Shown in pieces: positions 24,150 to 35,870 of a DNA stretch of 64,000 nucleotides. A program made the position numbers and the translations under genes. The stretch's first letter is position 1. Each line of letters begins with the position of its first letter. Origin of the DNA: Turnera subulata (taxonomy: Eukaryota; Streptophyta; Magnoliopsida; Malpighiales; Passifloraceae); the NCBI GenBank assembly GCA_028386065.3, contig JAKUCV010003272.1:65816-129815 (forward strand). The letters are read 5' to 3'. The notes under the pieces are model-generated. The model ran no database searches. It was given only the letters and a program-made list of their open reading frames with translations, and was not told the DNA's origin.

Positions 24150-25275
24150 TGTAGCCCCAAATTGGCTAAGAGGGGGGGTGAATTAGCCCTTTTTTTATTA
24201 ATTACCGATTTGGCGCTGCTGATGCCAAATCATTTCTGTGGCTAACATTCGGCAAATATGAACACACTTAAGAGGAGGGTTAGATAAATTTACACAGATG
24301 ATTTAGAGTGGTTCCCCATGTAAGAGTACATCCACTACTCAAGGAGTCTACCTTGAGATTTCTAACCTCCACTATACTTGGTTTTTACGGGTTCAACTAC
24401 AACCTTTTACAAGCTTTTTTCCTAGACTAAGCTCAAACCTATCATTCACCACAAACCCTTCAAGTTTGCTGAATCCCACCTTAATAGAACTAATTCCTAG
24501 TCTCCACTAAGAAGTGTATCACTCACAAAAAGAAAGTAACTTCAATGAACAAGTTAAGAAGATCTACAATTAAGCTCAATACTCAATGCTCAAGATAACA
24601 CAATTTCGAGTCAAGGAGAACTACAAGTATATCTCAGCTTTCTTAATCAATAGAATTTCACAATAGCAGTTCTGAGTTTAGTTCTTTAGTCTTGTATCAA
24701 TTTATAGAGGCTGGGGAAGAAATGGCCTCCAAATCCAACGGCTACAAGTCACTATTAGCTTCCTCGGGATCTGGCATGGTTGTCACCAGAATGTTCATAT
24801 TCGAATTTTCCAACTGGTGGCCTGCATATGTTTAACCGACTCCCAGGTTTGATCATTCTAGATTTGATTGAATTGAAAAGATCCGTTGTGAAAGATTTCC
24901 AAACCTTTTAACAAGCTTTTGTAGAGATGAAAGAGATAGAATACTAGGTTTTATATGCATGGGAGCTATCCTAACAAGTGACCACAAAATCCAATGTCAC
25001 CAAGGTCAAGGTGGGTGTCTCAACCACCAAAAAAGCGACATCACATACATGCTTTCCCAATAAGCCTATTCCACTTACTCCAAACCCCAAAAATCAAATC
25101 ATATGTTTGATTAAGGTATTTAGGGAGTAGAGTAAAATAATCATAACCATAGTTTTTATAATCAAAACTAATTAAGCACATGGTTAGGTTAGGTAATTAT
25201 ACTAATTAACCAATTATCACTAATTGGCCTATTAATTAAGCACTAATTGCACATGTTAACTATCTTAACCCAACA
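24150..25275 (-). repeat. 1.1-kb copia LTR attached to the gag fragment
   Basis: Runs TGTAGCCCC to CCCAACA, with the primer-binding-like site and gag on its left, so it is the 5' LTR of a minus-strand element. It is related to the solo LTR at 30033-31453: both share TGGTTTTTACGGGTTCAAC-like text and CCACTACTCAAGGA. The partner LTR is not in place, so the element is truncated. Confidence 0.7.
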
Positions 25276-25351
25276 TTCTAAACAATTTTTATATGTTTGT
25301 TCAGAATACAAAAAAAAAAAATCATTGTCTATATTATATATAAGTTAGACC

Positions 25352-28210
25352 TGGTGAAACGCCTCGACCTGTATTTACCATACACAGTAAACACGTGCCG
25401 AAACTGTTCTTATTGATAGGGATTACAATATAACTCACAAGTAACTTACAACAGCAATCCATATATACATAAGTCACCCATGCTCGGGGACCATTATTTA
25501 GCAATCACAACTCACATTATACATCAGTAACAGAGAAAAGAGCAAGCAACAGCAGTGGAAATATAATACAACAACATATGCAACAGAACAACAGCGGAAG
25601 ACTCTATGCACGTGCAGCGGGGTATGGATCCGGAGTCAGGTGGAGAAGAAGGCAGCAACTAACGAACATCGTACCTGAACTACGAAGTAACCAAACCTAC
25701 GGGATGAAACCCCGCAGGCGAGGGGTGAGTCCGAAGTGCTCACCGACGAAGGATAAACAGAGATATATATTCAACTGTAATACTTTCGAAGTAAACACAA
25801 CAATCTCAACAGAAAGCACAAACAATCACAACGCAAGAAAACTACCATAAATAACTATGCCAAGACCAAAAGAATGCTTAATTATTTTTATTATCAATGT
25901 TATCTTCCGGGCCCTGTCACTGGACAAGCTAGGGTCGTACCTGGTTATTAACTAATTCTGGATGCCAGACCCAACCACAATCCGGGATCAACATCCCAAT
26001 ATCACAAATCTGGGATCAACATCCCAATATCACAAATCCGGGATCAACTTCCCAATACCAACAATCCGGGATCAACATCCCAATACCACAATTCCGGGAT
26101 CAACATCCCAAACAACCAACCAACCGGCCATGACACCACAGAACAAGTCTCTAACCATCTAGTCGTACCACTACTTTCCAAGTGACAATTATATCATCAT
26201 CTTAAATTCAATTCCAATTCCAATTCTCTATCTTCAATTACTCAACTTTTTATCATCTCAGATTATTTCTCAAGCTCAACCAGCTAACAACTTCATATCA
26301 CTGATTACTCATAACTAACAGCTCAATGGATACTCACAATATCACAAACCAACAGCACATTTCAGCAACATCATGGCAAAATCCACAGTAGTTAAATAGT
26401 AACAATAATCATCAACAATTTCCATAGCAATCATATATCAGCCAATAACCGGTTCAACAGTTCAATCAAACAACAAAATCAAACACAGTATTACAGGCAC
26501 ATATCCAAGGTTATCCATCCTCACCTTAGCCGATTATCAGTTATGAAACTGTCCAACAGACTCCAAGTCCCGCTCCTTAGGTATCTGCTCGTTATCAACT
26601 CCTATATCAAACAATAATATGCACACATAAGTGATATGCAATGTCATGCTGCTACTGTATTACGAAAATAAATACTGACTCGTCTCGGTTACTCCCCCGG
26701 GTTATTTTCTATTATTGTCATAATTCACCATTTATTTCTAGGTGCCTAAAATAATACTATACTTATACGTATACCTATACAATACCTACTTTGATAATAC
26801 CCTTTCCATATATTATTATTTATTTTTTTTCCTACAAATATGTACTTCCCAAAATTATTTTTCATTATTACTCCTTATATAGCTTATTTTCCCAACAATA
26901 TTATTTCTACCAATTTTTTTTTATTTTCCAAGATATTCCAGAATTATATTTATTTTCCTTATACATATTTTTCCAATTTATTTCCCTTTTCAGGTTTTTT
27001 TTTTATTTCCTGAAATTTCCCTCTTTTAATTATCTGGACTGGGCCAAAAGCTAAGCCCAACCCTTGGAACTCAACCCAGCAGGTCAGCCTAGGCCCAAAC
27101 GCGGAGCCCAGACCAAACCTGCGGGTCTATAGCCCACGGCGGATCCTAAGCCCAGGCCCAGCCCCAAGATCTGCCCGGGTTGACCCACGCGAGGCCGGGT
27201 CTTACCCACACAAAGCGGGTCTGCTCACCTTCGATCCGGATCCACGCGGGTTCGACGGTAGACGAGGCGGCGGCGCGAGAACAGCGGCACGGGTCGGCGT
27301 CGCGGCAGATGCAGGAGGTGCAGGCGACTTTGAGGGGACGCGGGGAAGCGTCGTCGTCAGCCCGCTGCGGTGAAAAGAACGCGGGTGACGGCGGGTCCAA
27401 ACGAAATGGCCGTCGGGTCCTTGGCTATTTCCGGCGCGTCGTGCGGCAAGGGCGGGCGGCGATGGGTTCCTCAAGTCGGCGGCTGAGAGGGGAAGACGTC
27501 GGGGTGGTTGGTGGAGCGAGAGGTGGCTCGGTTCACTCCCTCGTGAACAGTGGCCGCGGGTGGGGAGGAAGGGGACGAGGTGCAGGTGGTGACGTGGCGG
27601 ATCGTGGTTGGTGTTGGTGATGATGTGGAAGATAGTGATTGGTTGATGGTGTGTGGTGTTTGTTGTTTATTATTTTTCTTGCATGGCTTGGGTGTAAGTT
27701 TGCAGGCAGAATATGATTTCTGGGTGCGTGTTTGCAGAGGGGATGAGGGGATGCTGAGCAGAAAGAAATGGTGGTGGTGATGTACTGGAAAGAAGGAAAA
27801 GAATAAAAACACGGCAAAGTCTATCATGCAGATTACTGGTATGTCACGGGTAGAAAACTGATCATTCACATGCTCACAGTGAATGGCGGCTGCAGCCCCC
27901 TCACTGTGCAGCATGTGAGGCGGGTTCTGTCCGGACCAAAAAATAACTATAATACCCCCTTGACTTTATTTTTCTGGCCCAATAATTCGGGATTAATCCT
28001 GACTTTTCTGAAGATTCCTGGACCCGAAAAATTCCAACTTGGTCCGAAAAATCCGCAAAAAAATCCCGAGCGTGGGACAAGGCTCGGTTTTGGAATCTGA
28101 CGCACGAATTACCATAAATTAATTACCCAAGATTAATTTTAATGGTAAATATCTGTAAAATAAATTATTAGGGTACCGGTAAAAATGTAAAAATTACCCG
28201 GGCTGTTACA
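25352..28210 (-). repeat. 2.9-kb gypsy (Tekay/Del-like) LTR
   Basis: On the minus strand it begins TGTAACAGCCCGGGTAATTT at 28210 and ends CGAGGCGTTTCACCA near 25352. The right edge is preceded on the minus strand by a purine tract (AAGGTGGGCAGGC) and a chromodomain-like coding end, so it is the 3' LTR of a minus-strand Ty3/gypsy element. The left edge is less certain. It contains a minisatellite (25978-26118) and a G+C-rich stretch (27050-27620). Confidence 0.65.
25978..26118. repeat. 27-bp minisatellite in the gypsy LTR
   Basis: Five tandem copies built on CCGGGATCAACATCCCAATA. Each unit holds GGGAT and ATCCC as an inverted pair around CAAC, so each could fold as a small hairpin. Confidence 0.85.
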
Positions 28211-28224
28211 GCCTGCCCACCTTA

Positions 28225-28548
28225 AAAGAATTTCGTCCCCGGAATTCACTCCGGTGCTGTAAACAGGTGCGGATACTGAGAACGCATGTGCTCCTCAACT
28301 TCCCATGTAGACTCATTCGCAGAGTGCTTGCTCCACTTGACCTTTACCATGGGAATGACTCGGTTCCTCAACTGTCTGACCTCTCGGGCAAGGATCTGCT
28401 CCGGCAATTTCGTTTACGTAAGATCCTCTGCGACCTCAACATCTGCTGTAGTAACCACATGACTCAGATCAGTTCTGTACCTCCTCAACATGGAAACATG
28501 AAACACATCATGAATCCGGGACAACTCCTCTGGTAAAGACAGTCTGTA
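28225..28548 (-). pseudogene. Gypsy polyprotein C-terminus (chromodomain-like)
   Basis: The minus strand reads LPEELSRIHDVFHVSMLRRY, TTADVEVAEDL, VKVKWSKHSANESTWEVEE and HMRSQYPHLF, the end of a Ty3/gypsy polyprotein with its chromodomain-like tail. It stops abruptly near 28549 where unrelated AT-rich sequence begins, so the rest of the element was lost or displaced. Confidence 0.8.
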
Positions 28549-28898
28549 TGCTAAGGGTCTATTTTGCACAAGTGGTTGTATTTTTTAAGCAAATAGGCAT
28601 ATAATTAGATTTTCTCATAATATAATAATATTTTAAAGCATTTATAGAAATATTTTAGGATAATTTTAGTAATTTTGGCCTTAAATATTAAATAAGTCTT
28701 ATATTAAATTAGTAAAATATCTATATCCTAAATATAATCGGGTCATAAATAGGTACACATCGGGTTGGTGGGTCAACCCGTCGACCTGACCTGCTAATTT
28801 TCATGTCGTGTCGGGTCAACCCATTTAACTAAACGGGTTGAAAGTCTCTTACTTATACCTACTAATTTCGTGTTGGGTTGTCGTGTCAATATCTGTTT
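28549..28898. mobile_element. Possible hAT-like MITE remnant
   Basis: Contains CGGGTTGGTGGGTCAACCCG and GTCGGGTCAACCCA with GTGTCGGGT/GTGTTGGGTTG motifs, a signature often seen in plant hAT-type miniature elements. Clear borders and a target duplication were not found. Confidence 0.35.
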
Positions 28899-29922
28899 TG
28901 CTAGGTCTAATATAAGTTCTTTTCAAATTAATGAGTAATATATAAGTCTTTTATTTATAGTTTTTAAACAACTATCATGAATTGCAAAAACAATTACATA
29001 TGAAAAATAATAAAATTATGAAGGAAAACATTCGAAGAGTCAGTGAAAACTACGAGCAAGAATGACGCCTACGAAAAAAATAATTATAAAGAGAAATAAT
29101 CACAAGAACTCATGAGGGATGTGTTTGTAGTTTATTATCAACAAGAACTATAAATGAAAAAAATTAAAGAACAGTCAAATAGTTGACAAAAGCTAGCAAC
29201 AATAACAACAACGACTATGAAAAAAATCATAATGGAAAATAGTAACATAATTTAATAATCCCTTCATTTGAAATTTAATTTAATCATTAAAATTATATAG
29301 TTTAGAATATTAAAGGATTTAAAAATATCATTAATAATAATTAATTTATAAATTCTTATCTAATACAAAAACTAGATCTAAACAATTCATTTATTTAGAT
29401 TATTGCAAAAATTTTTGTCTGCACTATATATAGATCCTTCTGAAGAAAATAATTGATATATAAGCCTTTTATTTATATTTTTTTTAAACAAATACCAAGC
29501 ATTAAGAAGAATAATAATTACTGAAAAATAATAAAACTATGATGAAGAACAAATGAGGAGTTAGAGAAAACTATGAACTAGAATAACATATCTTGAAAAG
29601 AATAGTCATAACATCTGAAACCAGATGTGTTTGTAATTTATTATCAATAAGAACTATGGTGAAAAAAATAAAAAAAAACAGGCTGACAACGAAAATAAGA
29701 AACAAGAACAATGACTACGAAAAAGAATAATAATAAAAAATAATATAACTTAATAATCCCCTTCATTTATAATATAATTTAATAATAGAAATTATATAAT
29801 TTATAATATTTAAGGACTACCAAATTTCATTAACAAGAATAGATTTATAAATTTATATTCTAATAAAAAAACTAATTCTAAACAATTCTTTTGTCTGGAT
29901 TATAAAAAAAAACTCTTTGTGT

Positions 29923-29968
<46 letters not shown>

Positions 29969-30027
29969 TTTTTCTTAAGATAATGATTAATCTATAAGTA
30001 TTTATTAAAAACTGAAGTATAATTGAA
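28899..30027. repeat. ~540-bp AT-rich tandem repeat, copies 1 and 2
   Basis: Copy 1 (about 28899-29432) and copy 2 (about 29433-30027) share the order AGTCTTTTATTTATA, TGATGAAGAAC-like text, GATGTGTTTGTA, TTATTATCAA, AAGAACTAT and TTAATAATCCC. A third partial copy lies at 31465-31745, after the solo LTR. A TA microsatellite (about 29925-29966) sits in copy 2. Confidence 0.7.
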
Positions 30028-30032
30028 TAGTT

Positions 30033-31453
30033 TGTTGGCCCAAAGTTGCTGGGGGGGGGGGGGGGTGGTTGGGAGTTGAGTTAGCTTTTCTAATTAAAAA
30101 CTACTTCGGTGTCTTTAATGCCAAAGCGTATTGATATCAGAATTTTTTGTTTAAGAACCCTATTTGCTAAACTAATTAGAACTCAAGGAGAAAGGGTTAA
30201 AGATATTTGGACACACGATTTTTAGTGGTTCGCCACACAGGACTACCTCCACTACTCAAGGATCCCCTCTTGAGTTTTCTAACTCTCACTATTATAGCTT
30301 TTACGGGTTCAACCAAAAACCTTAGTAGGCTTAACTTAAACCTAAACACTCACCACAAAGCTCACCCAAGCTTGGCTTTTACATAATCATTCAGAATAAT
30401 ACAGGAGTTATCACTAAGTACAATTTACTTTACTTTCGAAAGATAGCCTTACAAGGTATATACACTCGTAAGACTTTTTCTCTCACTTTAACTTCTCTTG
30501 AGAACTGCTGTAGATGGCTAACTTTTCTACTTAGACTCAGGAATTTAGTATGCAGCTCTGAAGTTCTTCATGGTATCATGCCATTCATCTGACAGGTCTG
30601 CCCATGTTTAGCCAAGTCCTAGGTTGGACCCAAAAGTTTGAATCCATCTGACTTAGGGATCCGTTGTGATGTCTTTAATCAGGTTAGTTAGACTGCAGAG
30701 TTTGTAGAGTCCTAGGATTGTTGACTTAGAGAGATTGAGTTATAAATGCATTAGTAGTATCAAATAATTTAGTGATAGTGGCATTACATGTCCACTAACC
30801 ACACTCTCCAATCCAACTTACTCCAATCCCCAATCCCACTTACTCCAATCTTCCATGCTTGCAGATCACGGATTCATAGGCTGTAGAGATTTGTTAATTC
30901 ACAAATATAGAGTAATGGGGTTTGTCATAATCAAGACATACTTAAGTGGTAAATAAAACGAGTTAGCATTATTATGATCATTTAATATAATAGCCTTATT
31001 CAATTTGCATTATGATCATTTAATTAGAGTAATCTAATTTAATGAGCTAGTAATCTAATTTAATTAGAGTAATCTAATTTATTGAGCTATTAATCTCAAA
31101 CTTAATCATCATCAGATTTACATAGTCATAATCAAGAGGATCACCATCAGATTTACATAGTCATAATCAAGAAGAATAAGAGGATCTATGCCCAGCCCCA
31201 GCCCCAGCCCACTTACTCCAATCTTCCATGCTTGTAGATCACGGATTCATAGGCTGTAGAGATTTGTTAATTCACAAATATAGAGTAATGGGGTTTGTCA
31301 TAATCAAAACATACTTGTGGTAAATGAAACGAGTTAGCATTATTATGATCATTTAATATAATTGCCTTATTCAATTTGCATTATGATCATTTAATTAGAG
31401 TAATCTAATTTAATGAGCTATTAATCTCAAATTTAATCATCATCAGATTTACA
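30033..31453. repeat. Solo LTR with TAGTT target duplication
   Basis: Begins TGTTGGCCC and ends GATTTACA, with TAGTT at 30028-30032 and 31454-31458. No internal domain is present and both sides are the same tandem repeat, so it formed by LTR-LTR recombination. It is related to the LTR at 24150-25275 but longer, mostly because of an internal duplication (30837-31165 against 31209-31445). A run of 15 G at 30051-30065 lies near its left end. Confidence 0.75.
30837..31445. repeat. ~250-bp internal direct duplication in the solo LTR
   Basis: Both copies run from CCACTTACTCCAATCTTCCA through GATCACGGATTCATAGGCTG to AATTTAATGAGCTA and CATCAGATTTACATAG. Between them is a short insert with AAGAATAAGAGGATCTATGC and a CAGCCC repeat that also occurs outside the LTR at 31826-31858. 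Confidence 0.8.
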
Positions 31454-31464
31454 TAGTTAACGTA

Positions 31465-31745
31465 AACTACTAAAAAGAAAAACGACCACAAAAAGGAATA
31501 ATAATGAAAAATAATAATATAATTTAATAATCCTTTTTCATTAATAATATAATTTAATAATTAAAATTATGTAATTTAAAATATCAAAGGATTAACAAAT
31601 ATCATTAATAATAATTAATTTAATAAATTCATATTCCATTATATAAACTAATTCTAGATAATGCATATCTGTTTGCTTAGATTATATTAAAAATAATTTA
31701 TTCATTACGTATAAAAATTTCTCAAAATAATAATTAATACTATAC
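31465..31745. repeat. Third, partial copy of the 540-bp repeat
   Basis: Matches the right halves of copies 1 and 2 (AATAATATAATTTAATAATC, ATTAATAATAATTAATTTA, AACTAATTCTA). It shows that the solo LTR landed inside the array. Confidence 0.65.
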
Positions 31746-31944
31746 CACGTGATTTAAAAAATATAATATTATACTATACCACCAGGCGCAGGAATAAACT
31801 GGTATATTTACAAAGAAGAAGAAGAAGAATAAGAGGATCTATGCCCAGCCCCAGCCCATTTGTAACCCATTGACCCACTTAAACATACAACATAACTGCA
31901 AAATCTGCAACTTCTCACATCAAAAGGTCCAAGAAGGAAGCAAG

Positions 31945-34900
31945 ATGTCGGAAGGAGAAGGGACAAAAGTGATTCCTCCTCTCTTTACATACTTCCTGCT
32001 CTACCGAGCTGACCTAAGCAATCCGAGTAAGCAAGCCGGAGCCAGCCCCCGGTCTGTTTTGTTTTCCCAGTTCAGCCAGGAAGGTTAGGCAATTCTCGTC
32101 TCTTACTCCAATCTCAGGTTTGCTCCTCACCATAATTCTCTGCTTCCATGTATCTATCCTTGCTTCTTATTAGATCAATTCCCTTCCAAGCTGAATGAGT
32201 AAGAACTTGAATGCATAATAAATGAGCAAGATTCTTAGCGGTAATTAGCGTGAGCTATATTCCTTAATTCCAGTTCCTCTTTCGATTTATATGCTTCTTT
32301 TGTTGTCTAATATAATTCCTTTGGGCCCAACGCTTGTAGCATGATCGATGTATGACTGCTATTTATACTTGGAAAGTACTGCTGTGTTTTTTTTTTTTTT
32401 TTGTTTAGAAAATGCGGTTTGTAGTAGAGCAATTTTAGTGTTTGTTGTTCATCCTGTTTTTATAACCTTTTGTGTAGATTTTTCTTTTTCAGTCGGTCTT
32501 TTGGATATCATGACATTGAAGATTGTAATGTACAATTGTGGTCATTATGACTTTATCTACTTTAGAGCCTTTTATTGTCGCATATTCTGCATTCATCGGC
32601 TTGGTTTTGCCGGAAAATAGCATGTGTATATATAGCTTGAATTACTCGTCTTCAAGTAGTGGCAAGTAACTTAAGTGATTGCTTCTACCCAGCTAATTTC
32701 AAGTTGGCACTTGAAGAAGTTTTAGAAACCAAATGATATATATAACATTTAAAGCCATATAAGCAATATGTTTTTTGAAGATACTGAATAGGAAATTAAA
32801 TGAAATAATGCCTTGCACAAAGCGTTGAAGAGATTATAGCATCTGTCTTCAAGGATACGAGTATTTACTGCACTGCGGTGGTCTTAATGCAAAGTGTTTA
32901 CTTCTCTTCCTCTCTTCCATACAGCCCGGAGTACCGGATGAACATGCAAGTAGAAATTATAGCATCACATTTGATATTGCACTTGGGGTGTAACTTTAGC
33001 ATATAGCCAAAGTCCTCATGACTTTATCTGTGCATTATGTTGTAACCGATGAAACCAGCTAGACTAGCCACGTGCTTAGCTGCACGATTACGTGTATGCT
33101 TAAGCGAAAGGGAATCTTTACCTTCTCGATCTTCTTAAACTTCTGATTACACTTATTTCCTTCGAGCCAGCTTGCCTGTAGTTCCCAAAATTGTTCTGCA
33201 CTGTATCCAAGTCCATCTATTGGGTCCATTAAAGGCACTCTTCAATATGGTTCGCATTGTTAATGCCAATTTTCGTGGATGGCGTAGAAGTTTTTCTCTA
33301 GCATTCTTGCGTTCGATTCAGTATGCAGCAAGGATTTGGCTTGTTTCTATCTATATTGCTAATGATATTTGTACTATTTGGGCCTTGTTGATTTCCTCCT
33401 GGATGACATTTACACAACTTATAAAGTGATCTGGTTTTTTGATCCATGAAAGATGTTTTCACTCTTGTGCGCAGCATTCAGATATCTCCTTGTTGCCTTT
33501 ATAAACCTTGTCTAAAATCTAGATTTTTCATGTGAGCTTGCTTGGATTTTGCTTATGAATGAAGCAGGTACTTGTAAACACCACTCATGTCAAACAGTTG
33601 AGATTCATGCCTATTGTCATTACTGTTGGACAGAGTTTAAGAAGCAGGGCGATCTGTTTTCATTATTGTTTATACAAGGATTAAATCACTTTTTCTGGGT
33701 CAGATATAACTGGCAAGTTTTCTTTTCTACCGATGTTTATGTCGTTCTCTGTTTAAGGAAATTATTCTTTTATGACCTGGGAAATGGTGAAGCATGGGAA
33801 GAATAGGAAACATGTTAAATAAAAAGTACTGCTTTGAGGAAAAAATAACTAGCCTGAAATTCTCCTAAATGTTAGATGAAACTTGATCCAATGTTGGAGC
33901 AATTCATTGTGGTTCTCTGGGAGGGACATTGCAAGGATGGAATGATTGGTTGCTCTCTTCATTTTTGCCAGTTCATCTCTTGATGTATTTTGGTGTTTAC
34001 TTGTGATTCCATATAAGAGGGCTGGCACAGATGGTGTTTCATATGCAGTTTTGTGTAAGTATTCTTGGGGTGTGATCCACCAGAATTTGGTCCAAAATCT
34101 CTTTGGTGAAGTGCTTTATTTTCCGGTTTCAGCCAACTTTTTTCTAGCATGTCTTTGTTTTGTTCCTACATGTTTTATTCAGTATTTGCAAGAAAATTGC
34201 CTCATGACATTTTGGATTTATACCAGGAGTAAGAAGAATGCTGCAACTTTGACATTGAGCCTATATGGACATTGGTTTGAATTCTTCATTTTTGCTTTTG
34301 GATGCCTCACTAATACTTTGTTTAAAACTCATCCATTATTTAGTGTTTTCCAAAGGTAAAATAAACAAATAGCAAAGAACATTCTGATCTTGCCTAATTG
34401 TTTTCCAATCATTTCTTTTGTGTTTTGCCTTCTATCTGATACTTGTTCTTTCTCTTTTGGTTATACATTTAGCTCTGATGTTGTTGAGCAGTCACATGGG
34501 ATTCAGTTTCATTGGTAATGGCTCTTCTTTGTGGGCCAATTGCCTTGTTCCTGGTAGCTATACGGCTATACCTTCATTCCATGTTCAATTGTTCATGGTA
34601 ATATGGATAGATGTTGCCGATCAAGGAAGGAGAATGCAATAACTGAGGAAATTTCAAGTCTTAAGACCTCTTAGTCGTCCCCTTCTCCCTAAAAATTATT
34701 TGGTTTGGAATGTTAACGTCCTCTCTGAGAAATATAATCCTCTTCGCATTTCGTTTAACATATTAGCCTCCTTAAGATCGTGTATACTATAGACATTTTA
34801 TTCTCTTCTCCTTTCCTATTTATTCTGGATGTAACACTGCGGACGAACTTTTCCTTTTTACTGCTTGGGAAGAATTAACAGCAGGCATGATTGGTCTCTC

Positions 34901-35045
34901 GGTGGCTGCTATCCCAGACTCTTTTGTGGCCTTGGATGAGCAGAGTTCGTTGAATCATGAATGCCACCTGCAAGCGGATTCTACTCGTCCGCTTTCTTCA
35001 AGGAAAGCTATTAGTTGTCTAGCCATGGATGGAGTGAGGTTTTGA
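31945..35045 (+). CDS. Possible two-exon gene, 99-residue protein of unknown function
   Basis: Exon 31945-32083 starts with ATG and encodes MSEGEGTKVIPPLFTYFLLY and more. It can be spliced at AAG|GTTAGG to an acceptor ending at 34884 (AACAGCAG), joining exon 34885-35045, which encodes GMIGLSVAAIPDSFVALDEQ and ends at TGA. Combined length is exactly 300 bases, in frame, 99 residues. Support: both pieces have codon-like composition, the start follows an untranslated-like A/C-rich leader, and the intron is T-rich. Against: the intron is 2.8 kb, the donor is not ideal, another donor (CCGA|GTAAGC) exists in exon 1, and I recognise no family. Other internal exons are possible. Confidence 0.35.
32084..34884. 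other. T-rich inferred intron or non-coding transcript
   Basis: 2.8 kb with T-rich bias on the plus strand and open frames of up to 137 codons that contain no recognisable domain. The T-rich composition fits an intron or untranslated transcript. Chance frames such as 33946-34359 are not annotated. Confidence 0.4.
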
Positions 35046-35424
35046 TTCTGTTTCTTAAAGACTTGGTGTGTATTTAAGAATTGGATTCTGTTTGTACAAG
35101 TTCGTCGTACTGCTCTGCTGTATCAATTTCGATGGCGAAAACAGGAGAAAAGACTATGTGATAAAGAGCAAGAAAAAGGAAAAACTTCTGGTTAAGAAAT
35201 TAAAAATGCATGAATTACTGCTTCTGATTCCTAAATGCCTAATTCTTGTTTTGTTTAATGGTGCAAAATGTAAAACGTCTAACTGCGTTGGAAGAGAAAT
35301 AATACAAAAGCTAACATTTTTAGGCATAATTGCTATGCTTTTTTTTTTTTTTTTGTTTTCCCCAAGTTTTCATTCATGTCTATGAATACGGCATTATAAG
35401 ATACAATCAAACGATGCGAATGAA

Positions 35425-35457
<33 letters not shown>

Positions 35458-35870
35458 TAAACAAAGTCCAAAGCTTTCAACTCCATTTCCAGCGAATGTT
35501 TGGAAGGATTTCTCCAAAACTGGTACAGGATATCCCCGGAAGGAGTAACAGTTGTTGCCAAACACTACACACTTCACACGTGTCATTATCCTACCACAAG
35601 GACGCACAAACGCACCTCACCATCCAGTAACTCCAGCACAAAGGAGAAAAAAAAAAAAAATATAGTGAGAGTCACAGGGGTGGTCACAGCTCGCTTCCCT
35701 CACAGTCGCCACCACCAACCAAACCCTCGAAAGGCACACAACATTTCATTTCCACTTACCTCCTCTTCTCTTCTCTATTTATTTTAATTTGATATAGACT
35801 TACCTTCTTCTTCTCTCGAAAACTCTCTCTCGCCGTCTTCTTCTTCCTACTCCGTCCTCCTCGATTGGAA
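35046..35870. other. Intergenic spacer and OSCP promoter/leader
   Basis: Contains a poly-T tract near 35339, an AAT microsatellite (35424-35457) and a CT-rich leader (35760-35860) with TTCTTC repeats directly before the OSCP start. Confidence 0.55.
35424..35457. repeat. (AAT)n microsatellite
   Basis: About eleven AAT units. Confidence 0.9.

Noticed and set aside
25978..26118. CRISPR-like array
   Set aside because: Units are contiguous without unique spacers and the genome is a plant; it is a minisatellite in an LTR.
27146..27914. Several long overlapping frames on both strands
   Set aside because: They lie in a G+C-rich part of a gypsy LTR where stops are rare; no domain seen.
33946..34359. 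137-codon plus-strand frame
   Set aside because: T-rich intron-like DNA gives hydrophobic Phe/Leu-rich text; no domain, start context or splice support.
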